From: JAZDEY01 sp043808325 [NCBI: Candidatus Eiseniibacteriota bacterium]
Lineage (GTDB): Bacteria > Arandabacterota > Arandabacteria > Arandabacterales
Direction of reading: 5' to 3'
Assembly (NCBI GenBank): GCA_043808325.1
Contig: JAZDEY010000031.1
Location: 1-64,000 of the forward strand
DNA: 64,000 bases
Shown: one piece after another, positions 1 to 7,456 of the stretch
Layout: each line of letters opens with the position of its first letter
Numbering within the stretch: the stretch's first letter is position 1
Notes under the pieces: model-generated
The model's database searches: none
What the model saw: the letters and a program-made list of their open reading frames with translations, nothing else
Told to the model about the DNA's origin: nothing
Position numbers and translations under genes: made by a program

Positions 1-17
1 CTCATGTCCATCCCCAT
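1..17 (-). CDS. 5' end of an unidentified minus-strand gene (partial)
   Basis: On the minus strand AGGAGG (31-26) lies 8 nt before an ATG at 17-15, followed in frame by GGG ATG GAC ATG, so a gene appears to start here and run out of the window. Only five or six codons are visible (M-G-M-D-M), so no function can be given. It would be divergent from the outer-membrane protein gene at 210. Confidence 0.45.
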
Positions 18-144
18 GCCTGCTACCTCCTGAGCGCCGATTCCCACGGCGCCAGGAGCGTATCTGACCAATGTTTCGAATACTTTTTATTTCTGAGGCA
101 ACGAACCCCTTTCGAATACATTTATTATGAGTCAATGCGGAGGG

Positions 145-173
145 TTGACGCCGGGGGAGAAGTAGCGTAGAAT
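145..173 (+). promoter_or_regulatory. Sigma70-type promoter TTGACG-N17-TAGAAT
   Basis: TTGACG (145-150), a 17-nt spacer and TAGAAT (168-173) form a good -35/-10 pair. Transcription would begin near 180, inside or after an upstream TTG codon at 177. This rules that codon out and favours the ATG at 210 as the start of the next gene. Confidence 0.7.
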
Positions 174-209
174 CAATTGGATGGGTCAGTGCAATGGGGG
201 GACCTCGTT

Positions 210-1160
210 ATGGCGGATCGGTCGGCTCTGAAGTGGATGCGGCCATTCTTGCCTGTGATTGTGCTGGTGGCGGCTCTGCTTACACCGGTGGACAGCTCGG
301 CCGCGGGTTTCTCGGCTGCCAATATCGATTTTCTTGGTCGCGGCGGGAGCCTCCAAGGGCTCACCGCCAGGCCGGGCGAGATCGACAACGTAGTGTGGAA
401 CCCCTCAGGGCTGGCGTACTTCCGATCGGCGAAAGGCCTTGGCTTTGCCGGCTACATGGACTACCTTGTGGGCTTCAGGGGAGGAGCGGCGGGCTACATG
501 GGGTCGGCCGGCCGGCTGGGTTACGGGTCCTATATCCAGTACCTATCGAGCACGTCTCTTACGGTCACATCCTGGGATGACCCCACCGGCGGGCGGGGCG
601 AGTCCTTCTCTTCCGGTGAGATGGTGGTGGGTGTGTCGTGTGGAGCCAAGATCCTGCCCGTTCTGGCTTTGGGGGGGGGGCTAAAGCTGGCCAGAGAAGC
701 TATCGATGATGAGACCGCCGAAGGAGCGCTTGCGGACCTTAGCGGCACCCTGAGCCTGGGGGCTCATACTTACGTGGGTATCGTTGGAAGGAATCTTGTC
801 CTGGGGCTATGGAGTGCAGACTTGGGCAAGCCGCCCACCAATGTCGAGGCCGCCCTTGCGGTGGTTCTGGCTGAAGGCCGCACGTCGGCGGGTATTTCCC
901 TGGGTTTCGCAAGAGCCGGCCGGCGCGAAGCCCGACTCGGCATCTCGGCGCTCCTCTCGGATGATTTCGAGGCGCGGTTTGGCTATGGGAGGCGGATCGG
1001 TATCGCCTCAGATAGCGCCTACGGTTTCACTTGGGCAAGGGGACTAACGGCGGGATTCGGGATCTGGCTCGGCAGGTTCTGGATCGATTACACCTATGAG
1101 GACACAAGCCCGCTCGATGGAATCCACAGGTTCGCCGTGAGGGCTGCGGCCGGCCGATGA
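210..1160 (+). CDS. PorV/PorQ-like outer-membrane beta-barrel protein
   Basis: A 316-residue exported protein. A signal peptide is visible (basic MADRSALKWMRP, hydrophobic FLPVIVLVAALL, then SSAAG). Next comes a glycine- and aromatic-rich series of amphipathic strands with the Asn-Pro-Ser/Gly-Leu signature (WNPSGLAY) near the start of the mature part, as in the PorV/PorQ/UPF0164 barrel family of FCB bacteria. Family members are outer-membrane proteins, and PorV works with type IX secretion. That role is inference here, though the next gene carries a C-terminal sorting-type domain. ATG 210 is chosen because the promoter at 145-173 would start transcription after the TTG at 177. The gene probably forms its own transcript, because a second strong promoter follows it. 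Confidence 0.7.
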   Translation: MADRSALKWMRPFLPVIVLVAALLTPVDSSAAGFSAANIDFLGRGGSLQGLTARPGEIDNVVWNPSGLAYFRSAKGLGFAGYMDYLVGFRGGAAGYMGSAGRLGYGSYIQYLSSTSLTVTSWDDPTGGRGESFSSGEMVVGVSCGAKILPVLALGGGLKLAREAIDDETAEGALADLSGTLSLGAHTYVGIVGRNLVLGLWSADLGKPPTNVEAALAVVLAEGRTSAGISLGFARAGRREARLGISALLSDDFEARFGYGRRIGIASDSAYGFTWARGLTAGFGIWLGRFWIDYTYEDTSPLDGIHRFAVRAAAGR

Positions 1161-1195
1161 TTGAAATTGACATACCGGCGCACGTATAATATAAT
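1161..1195 (+). promoter_or_regulatory. Consensus sigma70 promoter TTGACA-N17-TATAAT
   Basis: TTGACA (1167-1172) and TATAAT (1190-1195) are separated by exactly 17 nt, a perfect consensus. A second overlapping pair (TTGAAA 1161-1166 and TATAAT 1185-1190, 18-nt spacer) shares the same DNA. The leader to the next ATG is about 70 nt and ends in GAGAGGAGGAGACC, a strong ribosome binding site. Confidence 0.85.
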
Positions 1196-1274
1196 GTAAG
1201 GCCGCGGGGCGAATATTCTCCACGAGACCCGGGGACAATCATAGGGTGAGGCTCTCAGTTGAGAGGAGGAGACC

Positions 1275-3554
1275 ATGAAATTGTTTGGGCTTGGAATCGC
1301 ATTGAGCGCGTGTGCTCTGCTTCTGCCTGCCTTGGCTCTGGCTCTAACCTTTACGACTCCCAACACCACCGACGGTATTGTGGAAAGCTCTGCGCCGATT
1401 GCGGGCGGCACGACCTGGGAGACCGATGAGGTGATGGCCAATGACGGCGGCACCAGCTTTTATCTTACTTGGGATGCGGTGACGAAGTTCTGCGCGATTG
1501 CCGGAACCTACGCCAACCAGAGTGACGGCCAATATGATTGGTTCATCGCCTTCGATACCGATCTCACTGCGGGTTCGGGTGCGACGACCGACGGCTATAA
1601 CCAGGTCACTTTCTCAGGCAGGTTCCTGCCCGAGTACATCTATTACTTCGCCGGTGGGATGGGCTGGTACGAGAGCACCAACTGGACCGGGACCGCTTGG
1701 AACTGGCGCGGGTGGAGCAACCTGTGCACCTTTGGCGGGTGGAGCGGCAATCTGGCCTCCGAGATCTGCATCCCTGACAGCATGATCGGGTACGCCGATA
1801 GCCTGGCCGTTTGCTCCTGGATCACGGATGAGGCCAATAGCCAGATCTTTGCATCCTACCCGACCCCTAATCCCATTGGCACCAAGCCGCAGCCGATGAC
1901 CTATTTCTGGGTTGCGCGCAACCTCGGATCGGGTGTGGCGCCCAACATGTCGCCGGTGAAGCCGACGCCGCCCTCCGCAATCGTCGACAACGAACGGGTC
2001 AATGCCTTCACGTGCGTTGTGCGGGCCGATATCACGCCGGGTAACTGCGGCGCGGCCACTGCGATGATTTTCTACTATACCACGGACGGCTCCACTCCGG
2101 GACCGACCAGCAGCTCGGTCACGGGTGTCTATGAGACCTGTCGTCCCGGCGCCGACACCACCGATACCTTCAAGGGCACTATCCCGGCTGCCGACGGGGC
2201 CAACGTCAAGTGGATTGCCAAAGGCACCGCCCGGAACGGCCTCATCGACTGGAGCGACGTTGTTCAGTCCTTCGTGCAGGGTGGCACCGCCTGGGTTGGA
2301 AACGCCGGCTCGACCCCTACCGACTGCACGGTGTGGGCCGAGATCTTTGTCGGTGACGGCGGCCAGACCACCTGGATGAAGTTCAAGTACACCACCGATG
2401 CCAGCGACCCAAGAACCAGCGGCACGGCCCAGATTGTCAATGGGATCTTCGATGCCCTGCTGGGCAACAACGACAAGTATTATGCTGTGCTTTCCGGGCC
2501 CACCGCCGGGCAGACCGTGAGATGGTATGCTTACGGCAAGGATTCGCACAACAACACCGCCCAGACCGATACCTTCTATACTTTCATTCAGGGTGATACT
2601 GCGCGGATCTATAACCTCCAGTGCGTGCCCGACTCCAATTACGTAACGAGCGAGGTTGCGCCCAAGGGTCTGGGGGCAGGCATGAACTTCATCTGGACCA
2701 CCGATGGCACCGATCCCACCACAAGCCCCTCAGCCCATACGGCGCGCGGCGCCTTCCTGAGTGAAACCGATTCGAGCGGGGTTTTTGGAGCGTACCTTAC
2801 CGCCCAGGTGGGCAACACCATCAAGTGGTATGTCCACGCTTGGGGCAGCAACAATGCCTATAATGACAGTGATGTCCAGACCTGCGTTGCCGGCGCCACA
2901 ACGGGCCCGACTCTGTGTAATCTCGTGTGCGTTCCTGAGAGTCTCCTGGTCAGGGCTTCGATCTCACCGAGAGGCTTTGGCGCCGAGATAGATTTCATCT
3001 GCACTCACGACGGCAGCGACCCGAAGACCAGCCCGACTGCTTGCACCCTGCGCGGGGGTTTCCTCCGGGATGAGGATACCCCGGGTGGGGACTGCACGGG
3101 CCCGGTGGGCACCTTCTTCGCCGAGCTCTACGGCTCGGTGGGCGAGACCATCAAGTGGTATGCTCATGGGTGGTATCAGCCGGATAACAAGTACAACGGC
3201 CTCTTCGGCGATAGTCCCGTCCAGACCTGTGTTGCCGGGATGACCCGCGCGGGAGTCGAGCCAAAGACACCCGCTCCGGTCGCCGTAGCGGTTGCCAATG
3301 TTCCTAATCCTTTCGGCGCTTCCACCCGGATCAAGTTCAACCTTCCCAAGCAGTCGAAGGTTACGATTCTGGTCTATGATATAGCCGGAAGAGTGGTTGC
3401 CGAGGTCTTCAACGGCACCCTCGGCGAGGGTGAGCACACCATCGCCTGGAACGGGAAGACCAGGAGCGGGGAAGATGTTCCCTCAGGAATCTACTTCTAT
3501 AGGTTCCAGACCCAGGGCTATGAGGTAACCAAGAAAGCCGTGGTTGTGCGGTAG
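1275..3554 (+). CDS. Secreted repeat protein with C-terminal FlgD-like sorting domain
   Basis: 759 residues. An N-terminal signal peptide (MKLFGLGIALSACALLLPAL) is followed by a roughly 200-residue domain, then four repeats of about 100 residues starting near residues 243, 349, 448 and 550. Each repeat carries a conserved core of the type F-x-Y/W-T-T-D-G-S/T-D-P-x-T-S and ends with I/V-K-W-Y-A/V-H/Y-G. Residues about 670-759 form a FlgD-like/type IX class A-like C-terminal domain (VPNPF, then YDIAGRVV, then GIYFYRF). The family fold implies a cell-surface or secreted location; substrate and partners are unknown. The ATG at 1275 has GAGAGGAGGA 4 nt upstream. The gene is monocistronic, lying between a consensus promoter and a terminator, which suggests high expression. 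Confidence 0.75.
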   Translation: MKLFGLGIALSACALLLPALALALTFTTPNTTDGIVESSAPIAGGTTWETDEVMANDGGTSFYLTWDAVTKFCAIAGTYANQSDGQYDWFIAFDTDLTAGSGATTDGYNQVTFSGRFLPEYIYYFAGGMGWYESTNWTGTAWNWRGWSNLCTFGGWSGNLASEICIPDSMIGYADSLAVCSWITDEANSQIFASYPTPNPIGTKPQPMTYFWVARNLGSGVAPNMSPVKPTPPSAIVDNERVNAFTCVVRADITPGNCGAATAMIFYYTTDGSTPGPTSSSVTGVYETCRPGADTTDTFKGTIPAADGANVKWIAKGTARNGLIDWSDVVQSFVQGGTAWVGNAGSTPTDCTVWAEIFVGDGGQTTWMKFKYTTDASDPRTSGTAQIVNGIFDALLGNNDKYYAVLSGPTAGQTVRWYAYGKDSHNNTAQTDTFYTFIQGDTARIYNLQCVPDSNYVTSEVAPKGLGAGMNFIWTTDGTDPTTSPSAHTARGAFLSETDSSGVFGAYLTAQVGNTIKWYVHAWGSNNAYNDSDVQTCVAGATTGPTLCNLVCVPESLLVRASISPRGFGAEIDFICTHDGSDPKTSPTACTLRGGFLRDEDTPGGDCTGPVGTFFAELYGSVGETIKWYAHGWYQPDNKYNGLFGDSPVQTCVAGMTRAGVEPKTPAPVAVAVANVPNPFGASTRIKFNLPKQSKVTILVYDIAGRVVAEVFNGTLGEGEHTIAWNGKTRSGEDVPSGIYFYRFQTQGYEVTKKAVVVR

Positions 3555-3570
3555 ATAGTGGCTGGCGTAT

Positions 3571-3605
3571 GCCCCCGCTCTCCCCGAGAGGGCGGGGGTT
3601 TTATT
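3571..3605 (+). terminator. Rho-independent terminator
   Basis: CCCCCGC-TCTC pairs with GAGA-GG-GCGGGGG across a three-base loop and is followed by TTTTATTT. It lies 17 nt after the stop of the secreted repeat protein. Confidence 0.85.
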
Positions 3606-3650
3606 TCGGCTGAAGTACTTTCCGCGGCCTTTGAGATTCTGCTAAGATAG

Positions 3651-3683
3651 GAGTCACATAGGGGTCATACAAGGGTCACATAG
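3651..3683 (+). repeat. Three tandem 11-nt direct repeats (GGGTCAYAYAG)
   Basis: GAGTCACATAGG, GGTCATACAAG and GGTCACATAGA follow each other directly, about 60 nt upstream of the MntP-like gene. Three units one helical turn apart look like a regulator binding array. No cognate regulator is visible in the window. Confidence 0.45.
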
Positions 3684-3743
3684 ATGTAAGGCGGATGGAG
3701 AGCGCATGACGCATGATGGGACGACCGAACCGCGAGGTTGGCT

Positions 3744-4283
3744 ATGAAGCCGCTGGAGATCCTCGGGATTGCAGTCGCGTTGGGAGTAGATTGCCTGGCC
3801 CTATCTGCAGGCATTGGCGCATCAGCTCCACGCCGGATCGTCATGGTTCTGATTGGTCTGCTCTTCGGTTTCTTTCAGTTCGGCATGGCTCTGGGCGGTA
3901 TGGTGGGAGGTGCGGCTCTTGAGTCTCTCTTGAGCTGGCCTGTGCGGCTCGCGCCTCCATTCCTCATAGCGGCAATAGGTGTCCTGATGATCACCAAGGG
4001 CCTCAAAGGCGCCGAGCCGTCGCTCAAGCTTGCCGGCGTCATCGCGGCCATAGTAGTAGCAGTCGGCACGAGTTTGGATGCGCTTGGTGTGGGAGTTGCC
4101 CTTGGGCTCGTCAACATCGTATCAGTCTGGAGTGCCGTCACGATCGGATTGGTCGCCTCAGGCATGAGCGCCGTGGGTTTTGCGGGGGGAAGAGTGCTTG
4201 CGCGCTACACCGGCGTTGCCGAGGACATCGGCGGCGGCTTCCTCATCTTGCTGGCTATCCTGATGTTTCTGTCCCTGCGGTAG
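3744..4283 (+). CDS. mntP: MntP-family manganese efflux pump (DUF204-like)
   Basis: 179 residues, almost entirely hydrophobic, with about six transmembrane helices arranged as two homologous halves. Each half carries the family acidic motif: GVDCLALS near residue 12 and GTSLDALGVG near residue 110, resembling the DAFAxS and SIDALAVG motifs of MntP. Family members export Mn2+ across the inner membrane; the exact metal is inference. The ATG at 3744 is preceded by GAGG; a TTG two codons upstream is less likely. The 3' end overlaps the convergent flippase gene by 29 bp. Three tandem repeats upstream could be its operator. No yybP-ykoY manganese riboswitch was recognised in the leader. Confidence 0.72.
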   Translation: MKPLEILGIAVALGVDCLALSAGIGASAPRRIVMVLIGLLFGFFQFGMALGGMVGGAALESLLSWPVRLAPPFLIAAIGVLMITKGLKGAEPSLKLAGVIAAIVVAVGTSLDALGVGVALGLVNIVSVWSAVTIGLVASGMSAVGFAGGRVLARYTGVAEDIGGGFLILLAILMFLSLR

Positions 4284-5787
4284 GCTCTTCGGTGGTCCCG
4301 TCGGCAGACCCGTTGCTCCTGCGTTTCAGGGTGTGCAGTACTTGCTTCACGAGCGGGCCCATGTTGTAGCCGACCCTCGTCCCGACGGAGCGGACGAGCG
4401 CGGCATAGATCGCCACATAGAGAGCCATCGCGACGCCCAGGCGCAAAGGGGATGTGACCTGGGCCCCATGCCAGCGCTTGAGGAGCATCACGGCCGCAGC
4501 TGCGGCCGAGGCGGCGCCGAGGGGCGGCAGCACCAGCCTGAGGAGATCGCTCGCTCCGCATCCTGTGATCTTTGCGACCCGCCTCAAGACCAGGAAGTAT
4601 GGGACGCCCGCCGCCAGGGTCACGGCGAGCGCGGTACCGGCGATTCCCCACGGCCGTGTAAAAGGATATATCAGGATTGCCAGAATCACGACCTGCACCG
4701 CCTGATACTTGCTGAGAGCCCGGGGCTTGCCCACTGCGAGAAGCACAGGCTCCGCCGTGGATTCCAGAGCCCCCAGTGCTCCCCACACGGCCAGGATCCG
4801 CATCGCGCCCACTGCGGGCAGCCACTTATCGCCGAAGAACATGCTCGTGATCTCTACCGCCAGAGCCAGTATGATGCCTGCGATGGGGAGCGCCACGAGG
4901 GCGGTGACCTGAAGCACCATAAGGTAAGCTTCCCGCAGCTTGGAAACCGCGTCCTGCAGTTTGGAGTAAGCCGGCAGCGTGACTGCCGAGATCACGTGGG
5001 CGATCTCGGTCGCTGGGACATTGGATATCCGGCGCGCCAGTTGATAGAACCCGAGCATCGTCACCCCGACAAGCTTTCCCACCAGGGCGTTGTCAATCTG
5101 GGTCAAGAGGAAGGCCAGGATACCTAGGCCCAGCATCCATTTGCCGAACCCCAGGAGTTCGGCAATCCTCGCGCGGTCGAGCTTGAGGTGAGGCCGGTAG
5201 GGATGAAGCAGGTAGCTTAAGACCAGCTTGATCACGTCGCCCGCGACGAAGGCCAGCACCAGCGCCCAGGCGTTGCGAACGAGGAAGGCGGCCGCAACAG
5301 CGACGGCGAAATCGGCGAGGCGGCCCGCAAACTGCCAGACGAACTGCTTGTTGAATTCGAGATCCTTGCGGAAGTAAACCACTCCGATCGAGGTGAACGA
5401 TCTCGCGAGGATTGAGATGCCGATCACCCGGACCAAGGCTGTCGCCTCGGGAGTCTTGAAGAAGGCGGCAGCATAGGGTGCGACCAGGACAACGGCTGCG
5501 AAGACCACGATCCCACGCAGGATGCCGAAGGTCCAGGCCGAGTCCAGATAGGTGTGAGTGTCCTCCTTCTTCTGGATCAGGGCCACGTCGAAGCTGGTCT
5601 GGGTAAACGTGTCGAGAGTAGAGAGTACGAGGAGCGCTATCCCCGCGAGGCCGAAGTCGTTGGGGGAGAGCAGCCGCGCCAGGATCACCAGCCGGATGAG
5701 CGCGATGATCTCCTGGCTGATGCTAAAGGTAAATACCCAGACCCCGCCCCTTATTACCCGATGGAACAGCCCGCCACTAGTAGTCAA
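4255..5787 (-). CDS. Wzx/WzxC-type polysaccharide flippase (MOP superfamily)
   Basis: 510 residues with 12-14 predicted membrane helices. The N-terminus (amphipathic stretch, then VFTFSISQEIIALIRLVILARLLSPNDFG) is typical of RfbX/WzxC exporters, which flip lipid-linked oligosaccharides across the inner membrane for O-antigen, capsule or exopolysaccharide. The middle shows the family phrase YFRKDLEFNKQF. The start is TTG at 5787 with GAGAGG 7 nt upstream. There are no glycosyltransferases beside it, so the substrate cannot be inferred. The charged C-terminal tail (about residues 490-510) lies antisense to the end of the MntP-like gene. Confidence 0.82.
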   Translation of the reverse strand: MTTSGGLFHRVIRGGVWVFTFSISQEIIALIRLVILARLLSPNDFGLAGIALLVLSTLDTFTQTSFDVALIQKKEDTHTYLDSAWTFGILRGIVVFAAVVLVAPYAAAFFKTPEATALVRVIGISILARSFTSIGVVYFRKDLEFNKQFVWQFAGRLADFAVAVAAAFLVRNAWALVLAFVAGDVIKLVLSYLLHPYRPHLKLDRARIAELLGFGKWMLGLGILAFLLTQIDNALVGKLVGVTMLGFYQLARRISNVPATEIAHVISAVTLPAYSKLQDAVSKLREAYLMVLQVTALVALPIAGIILALAVEITSMFFGDKWLPAVGAMRILAVWGALGALESTAEPVLLAVGKPRALSKYQAVQVVILAILIYPFTRPWGIAGTALAVTLAAGVPYFLVLRRVAKITGCGASDLLRLVLPPLGAASAAAAAVMLLKRWHGAQVTSPLRLGVAMALYVAIYAALVRSVGTRVGYNMGPLVKQVLHTLKRRSNGSADGTTEEPTAGTETSG

Positions 5788-5997
5788 AGCCCAGCCTCTC
5801 CCGAACTGACAAAGCGCCTGCCCGATGTTGCCTCAACGCCGCCTTCAGTATCGAACCTCGTGGCTCAGGCAGCTAACGAAGGCATGGTAAGCTAAGCCGG
5901 CCGGTTTCTCAAGAGGTCTTGTGACTCGTAATTGCCGGCGCCATCTCCCGGCTCACAATCCTTAGATTGGGCCATCCATAGCAGGGTTGAACCCCTC

Positions 5998-6023
5998 AAA
6001 AGGCCGTGCCGAAAGGGGCCTTT
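5998..6023. terminator. Bidirectional hairpin AAAGGCC/GGCCTTT at island edge
   Basis: AAAAGGCC (5998-6005) pairs with GGCCTTT (6017-6023) around a short loop. Read on the minus strand it ends in CCTTTTG and would terminate the two-TM gene at 6034-6483. It abuts the left copy of the 17-bp inverted repeat at 6024. Confidence 0.5.
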
Positions 6024-6040
6024 GGTAGTGGGGTCATTTG
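6024..6040 (+). repeat. Left copy of 17-bp inverted repeat bounding the island
   Basis: GGTAGTGGGGTCATTTG recurs as a perfect reverse complement at 9529-9545. In both copies the repeat is followed two bases later by AGGAG. No target-site duplication is visible next to the copies. It could be the end of a mobile unit or a shared 5' leader element. Confidence 0.7.
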
Positions 6041-6483
6041 GTAGGAGATAGATCATGCCTTACCTGGCAATCCCCATCATTTTTATTCTGTTTGTTATCG
6101 CCTATTGGCTGGACAGGTTCAGACGGTAATGCAATCGGGGGCCATGGCTTAGGGCGGTGTTGCATGAGTCCAAGAACCATCGAAAGAAGGGCAGTAAGCG
6201 CAGCCGCAAAGTAGCCAAGCGCCGCTCTTCGGTTTGCTATCCGGGCCGATTCATTCTGCCGATCAAGGTAGGTGTTGAAGCTGCGAACAAAATCCTTAAG
6301 CGGCTTGTCAAGTGGAAGCCCCAAGAATTCCATCTCTATACCTTTCCCCTCCGCTGGCCGCTTTCCAATTTCGAACGGCGGGATTCGTTTCTCGGACTCG
6401 TTCCAGTGCCATGACCCAAGCGCCAAGAACAGAACAGTAAACGCCAACCACATGCCGGAGAACGCCAAGCTTTGTCTTCCCAT
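6034..6483 (-). CDS. Small two-TM membrane protein, unknown function
   Basis: 149 residues. One hydrophobic segment is at residues 9-25 (SGMWLAFTVLFLALGSW). A second is near residues 85-107 (RAALGYFAAALTALLSMVLGL), separated by a soluble loop of about 60 residues with a charged helical part (KDFVRSFNTYLDRQNESARIANRR). The C-terminal 40 residues are polar and proline-rich. The start is firm: GGAGG lies 8 nt before the ATG at 6483. The soluble loop probably faces the periplasm, but no family was recognised. The last 25 codons are antisense to a 24-codon ORF on the plus strand. It diverges from the 42-residue Cys protein gene. Confidence 0.6.
   Translation of the reverse strand: MGRQSLAFSGMWLAFTVLFLALGSWHWNESEKRIPPFEIGKRPAEGKGIEMEFLGLPLDKPLKDFVRSFNTYLDRQNESARIANRRAALGYFAAALTALLSMVLGLMQHRPKPWPPIALPSEPVQPIGDNKQNKNDGDCQVRHDLSPTK
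6055..6129 (+). CDS. 24-residue single-TM microprotein
   Basis: MPYLAIPIIFILFVIAYWLD plus a basic tail FRRR-type end (F-R-R) makes a single membrane helix with positive-inside character at the C-terminus. AGGAG stands 7 nt before the ATG, and the stop is TAA at 6127-6129. Size and layout resemble regulatory membrane microproteins such as KdpF, but there is no sequence identity to claim. It lies just inside the left inverted repeat and antisense to the 3' end of the two-TM gene. Its expression is unproven; the support is the ribosome binding site plus an uninterrupted hydrophobic helix. Confidence 0.45.
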   Translation: MPYLAIPIIFILFVIAYWLDRFRR

Positions 6484-6580
6484 GTCCTGTGCCTCCTCGT
6501 ATCGGGATGATCTGCCAGATCAAAGTCCTATCATCATCCCACCAGAGATACAAGGCTTTTGGCAATGCAAAGGAATAGCC

Positions 6581-6709
6581 ATGACTAATCTGTGCTACTG
6601 GTACGACGCAAGTGGGCGGCGATGCTTCATTGATGGCGTCCCTTGTGACGGGGCTAATAGCGAGTGCTTAGAGTATGACGCGGACTCGCCGAACATAGAT
6701 GATACCTAA
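6581..6709 (+). CDS. 42-residue cysteine-containing small protein
   Basis: Cysteines at residues 5, 15, 22 and 29 with tryptophan and tyrosines between them, then an acidic tail (EYDADSPNIDDT). Four spaced cysteines would suit a small zinc-binding or disulfide-stapled fold. AAGGA stands 6 nt before the ATG. It diverges from the two-TM gene and is followed 28 bp later by a strong terminator, which supports a real short transcript. A longer reading of the same frame begins at 6272 but runs antisense through the two-TM gene and has no ribosome binding site. No homologue recognised. Confidence 0.5.
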   Translation: MTNLCYWYDASGRRCFIDGVPCDGANSECLEYDADSPNIDDT

Positions 6710-6737
6710 TGCCCACCGATCTGTGAAATCAGTATGG

Positions 6738-6800
6738 GCCGGGGCTGGGAGCGTCCTTCCAAACAGTTTTGAACCAACGTTCCCACGCCCCGGCTTTTAT
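6738..6800 (+). terminator. Long GC-rich hairpin terminator
   Basis: GCCGGGGC-TGGGA-GCG pairs with CG-TTCCCA-CGCCCCGGC and is followed by TTTTATTAAAAG. The loop of about 24 nt contains CAGTTTTGAACCA, the exact reverse complement of 6849-6861 in the next transcript's leader. Confidence 0.75.
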
Positions 6801-6861
6801 TAAAAGAAAAGTGTTGACTTTCACTTGCTCTTTCTGCTAACTTGTAGATGGTTCAAAACTG
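6764..6861. repeat. 13-bp perfect inverted repeat between terminator loop and next leader
   Basis: CAGTTTTGAACCA (6764-6776) and TGGTTCAAAACTG (6849-6861) are perfect reverse complements. The first sits in the loop of the terminator hairpin, the second at the likely transcription start of the gene at 6925. Confidence 0.6.
6814..6843 (+). promoter_or_regulatory. Candidate sigma70 promoter TTGACT-N18-TAACTT
   Basis: TTGACT (6814-6819) and TAACTT (6838-6843) lie just after the terminator and about 80 nt ahead of the HARE-HTH-like gene. The predicted start falls at the second arm of the 13-bp inverted repeat. Confidence 0.45.
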
Positions 6862-6924
6862 AATAATCCATGCCTTAGTTAGGAGTGGCTGTCCGCTACC
6901 ATAGTGACATATGGAGGGCCTACC

Positions 6925-7401
6925 ATGAACAAGAAGGACGACGAGCTCAGAACCCTGGCAAAGCAGAGAATCTTCGATCTGACCCTGGAAATGCGAGAGA
7001 TCAAGAAGCAGATACGTGAGATGGAGATAAAGCACCTGTTTGCGCTCAGTCCGCTCAATATGAAATGGGCGGCTGCCTACGTCCAGCGGAAGCACTTAGC
7101 TGAATTCGTCGGAGCGAGCATCGAAAAACGTACCCGAGGAACCAGCGCCGATCAAACAAGCATAGAATTCTCGCCGATGGGTTACAGCCAAGCCGCTTGG
7201 CACATATTGAATCCTGAGAAGAGGATGTATCTGAAGGATATGTATCGAGAGGCAGTACAGAGAGGCTACCGATTCAGCGCATCGAAACCTTGTCAGGCTA
7301 ATTTTAGTGCGGCAGTCGTGACTTCAAAGCATTTCAGAAAAGATGCTGATGGCAAATACTATTTGATTGATTCCTCAAACAAGTGGTGGGAGAAGAAATG
7401 A
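6925..7401 (+). CDS. HARE-HTH-like (winged-helix) protein with N-terminal coiled coil
   Basis: 158 residues. Residues about 1-45 are highly charged and helical (LAKQRIFDLTLEMREIKKQIREMEIK), suggesting a coiled coil. Residues about 85-155 match the HARE-HTH/ASXL winged-helix pattern: a helix (AAWHILN), a second helix with an aromatic (LKDMYREAVQRGYRF), a third (ANFSAAVVTSKHFRK) and a beta wing ending in G-K-Y-Y-L. In bacteria this domain usually accompanies restriction or DNA-modifying enzymes and is thought to bind DNA. Here it stands alone, next to a tRNA and a transposase. ATG 6925 has GGAGG 8 nt upstream; the GTG at 6904 lacks one. Base composition is lower in G+C than the chromosome around it. 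Confidence 0.5.
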   Translation: MNKKDDELRTLAKQRIFDLTLEMREIKKQIREMEIKHLFALSPLNMKWAAAYVQRKHLAEFVGASIEKRTRGTSADQTSIEFSPMGYSQAAWHILNPEKRMYLKDMYREAVQRGYRFSASKPCQANFSAAVVTSKHFRKDADGKYYLIDSSNKWWEKK

Positions 7402-7456
7402 AAAAGAAAACGCTCGCCGGAACCAGAGAATTCGCATGCGAGCGGTTTCCTGAATC

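Noticed and set aside
1614-2549. 311-codon minus-strand open frame inside the secreted repeat protein
   Set aside because: It mirrors a high-G+C coding region, has no ribosome binding site and no recognisable family; the plus-strand gene has signal peptide, repeats and sorting domain.
3606-3743. Manganese (yybP-ykoY) riboswitch before mntP
   Set aside because: The leader lacks the conserved riboswitch loops; tandem repeats occupy it.
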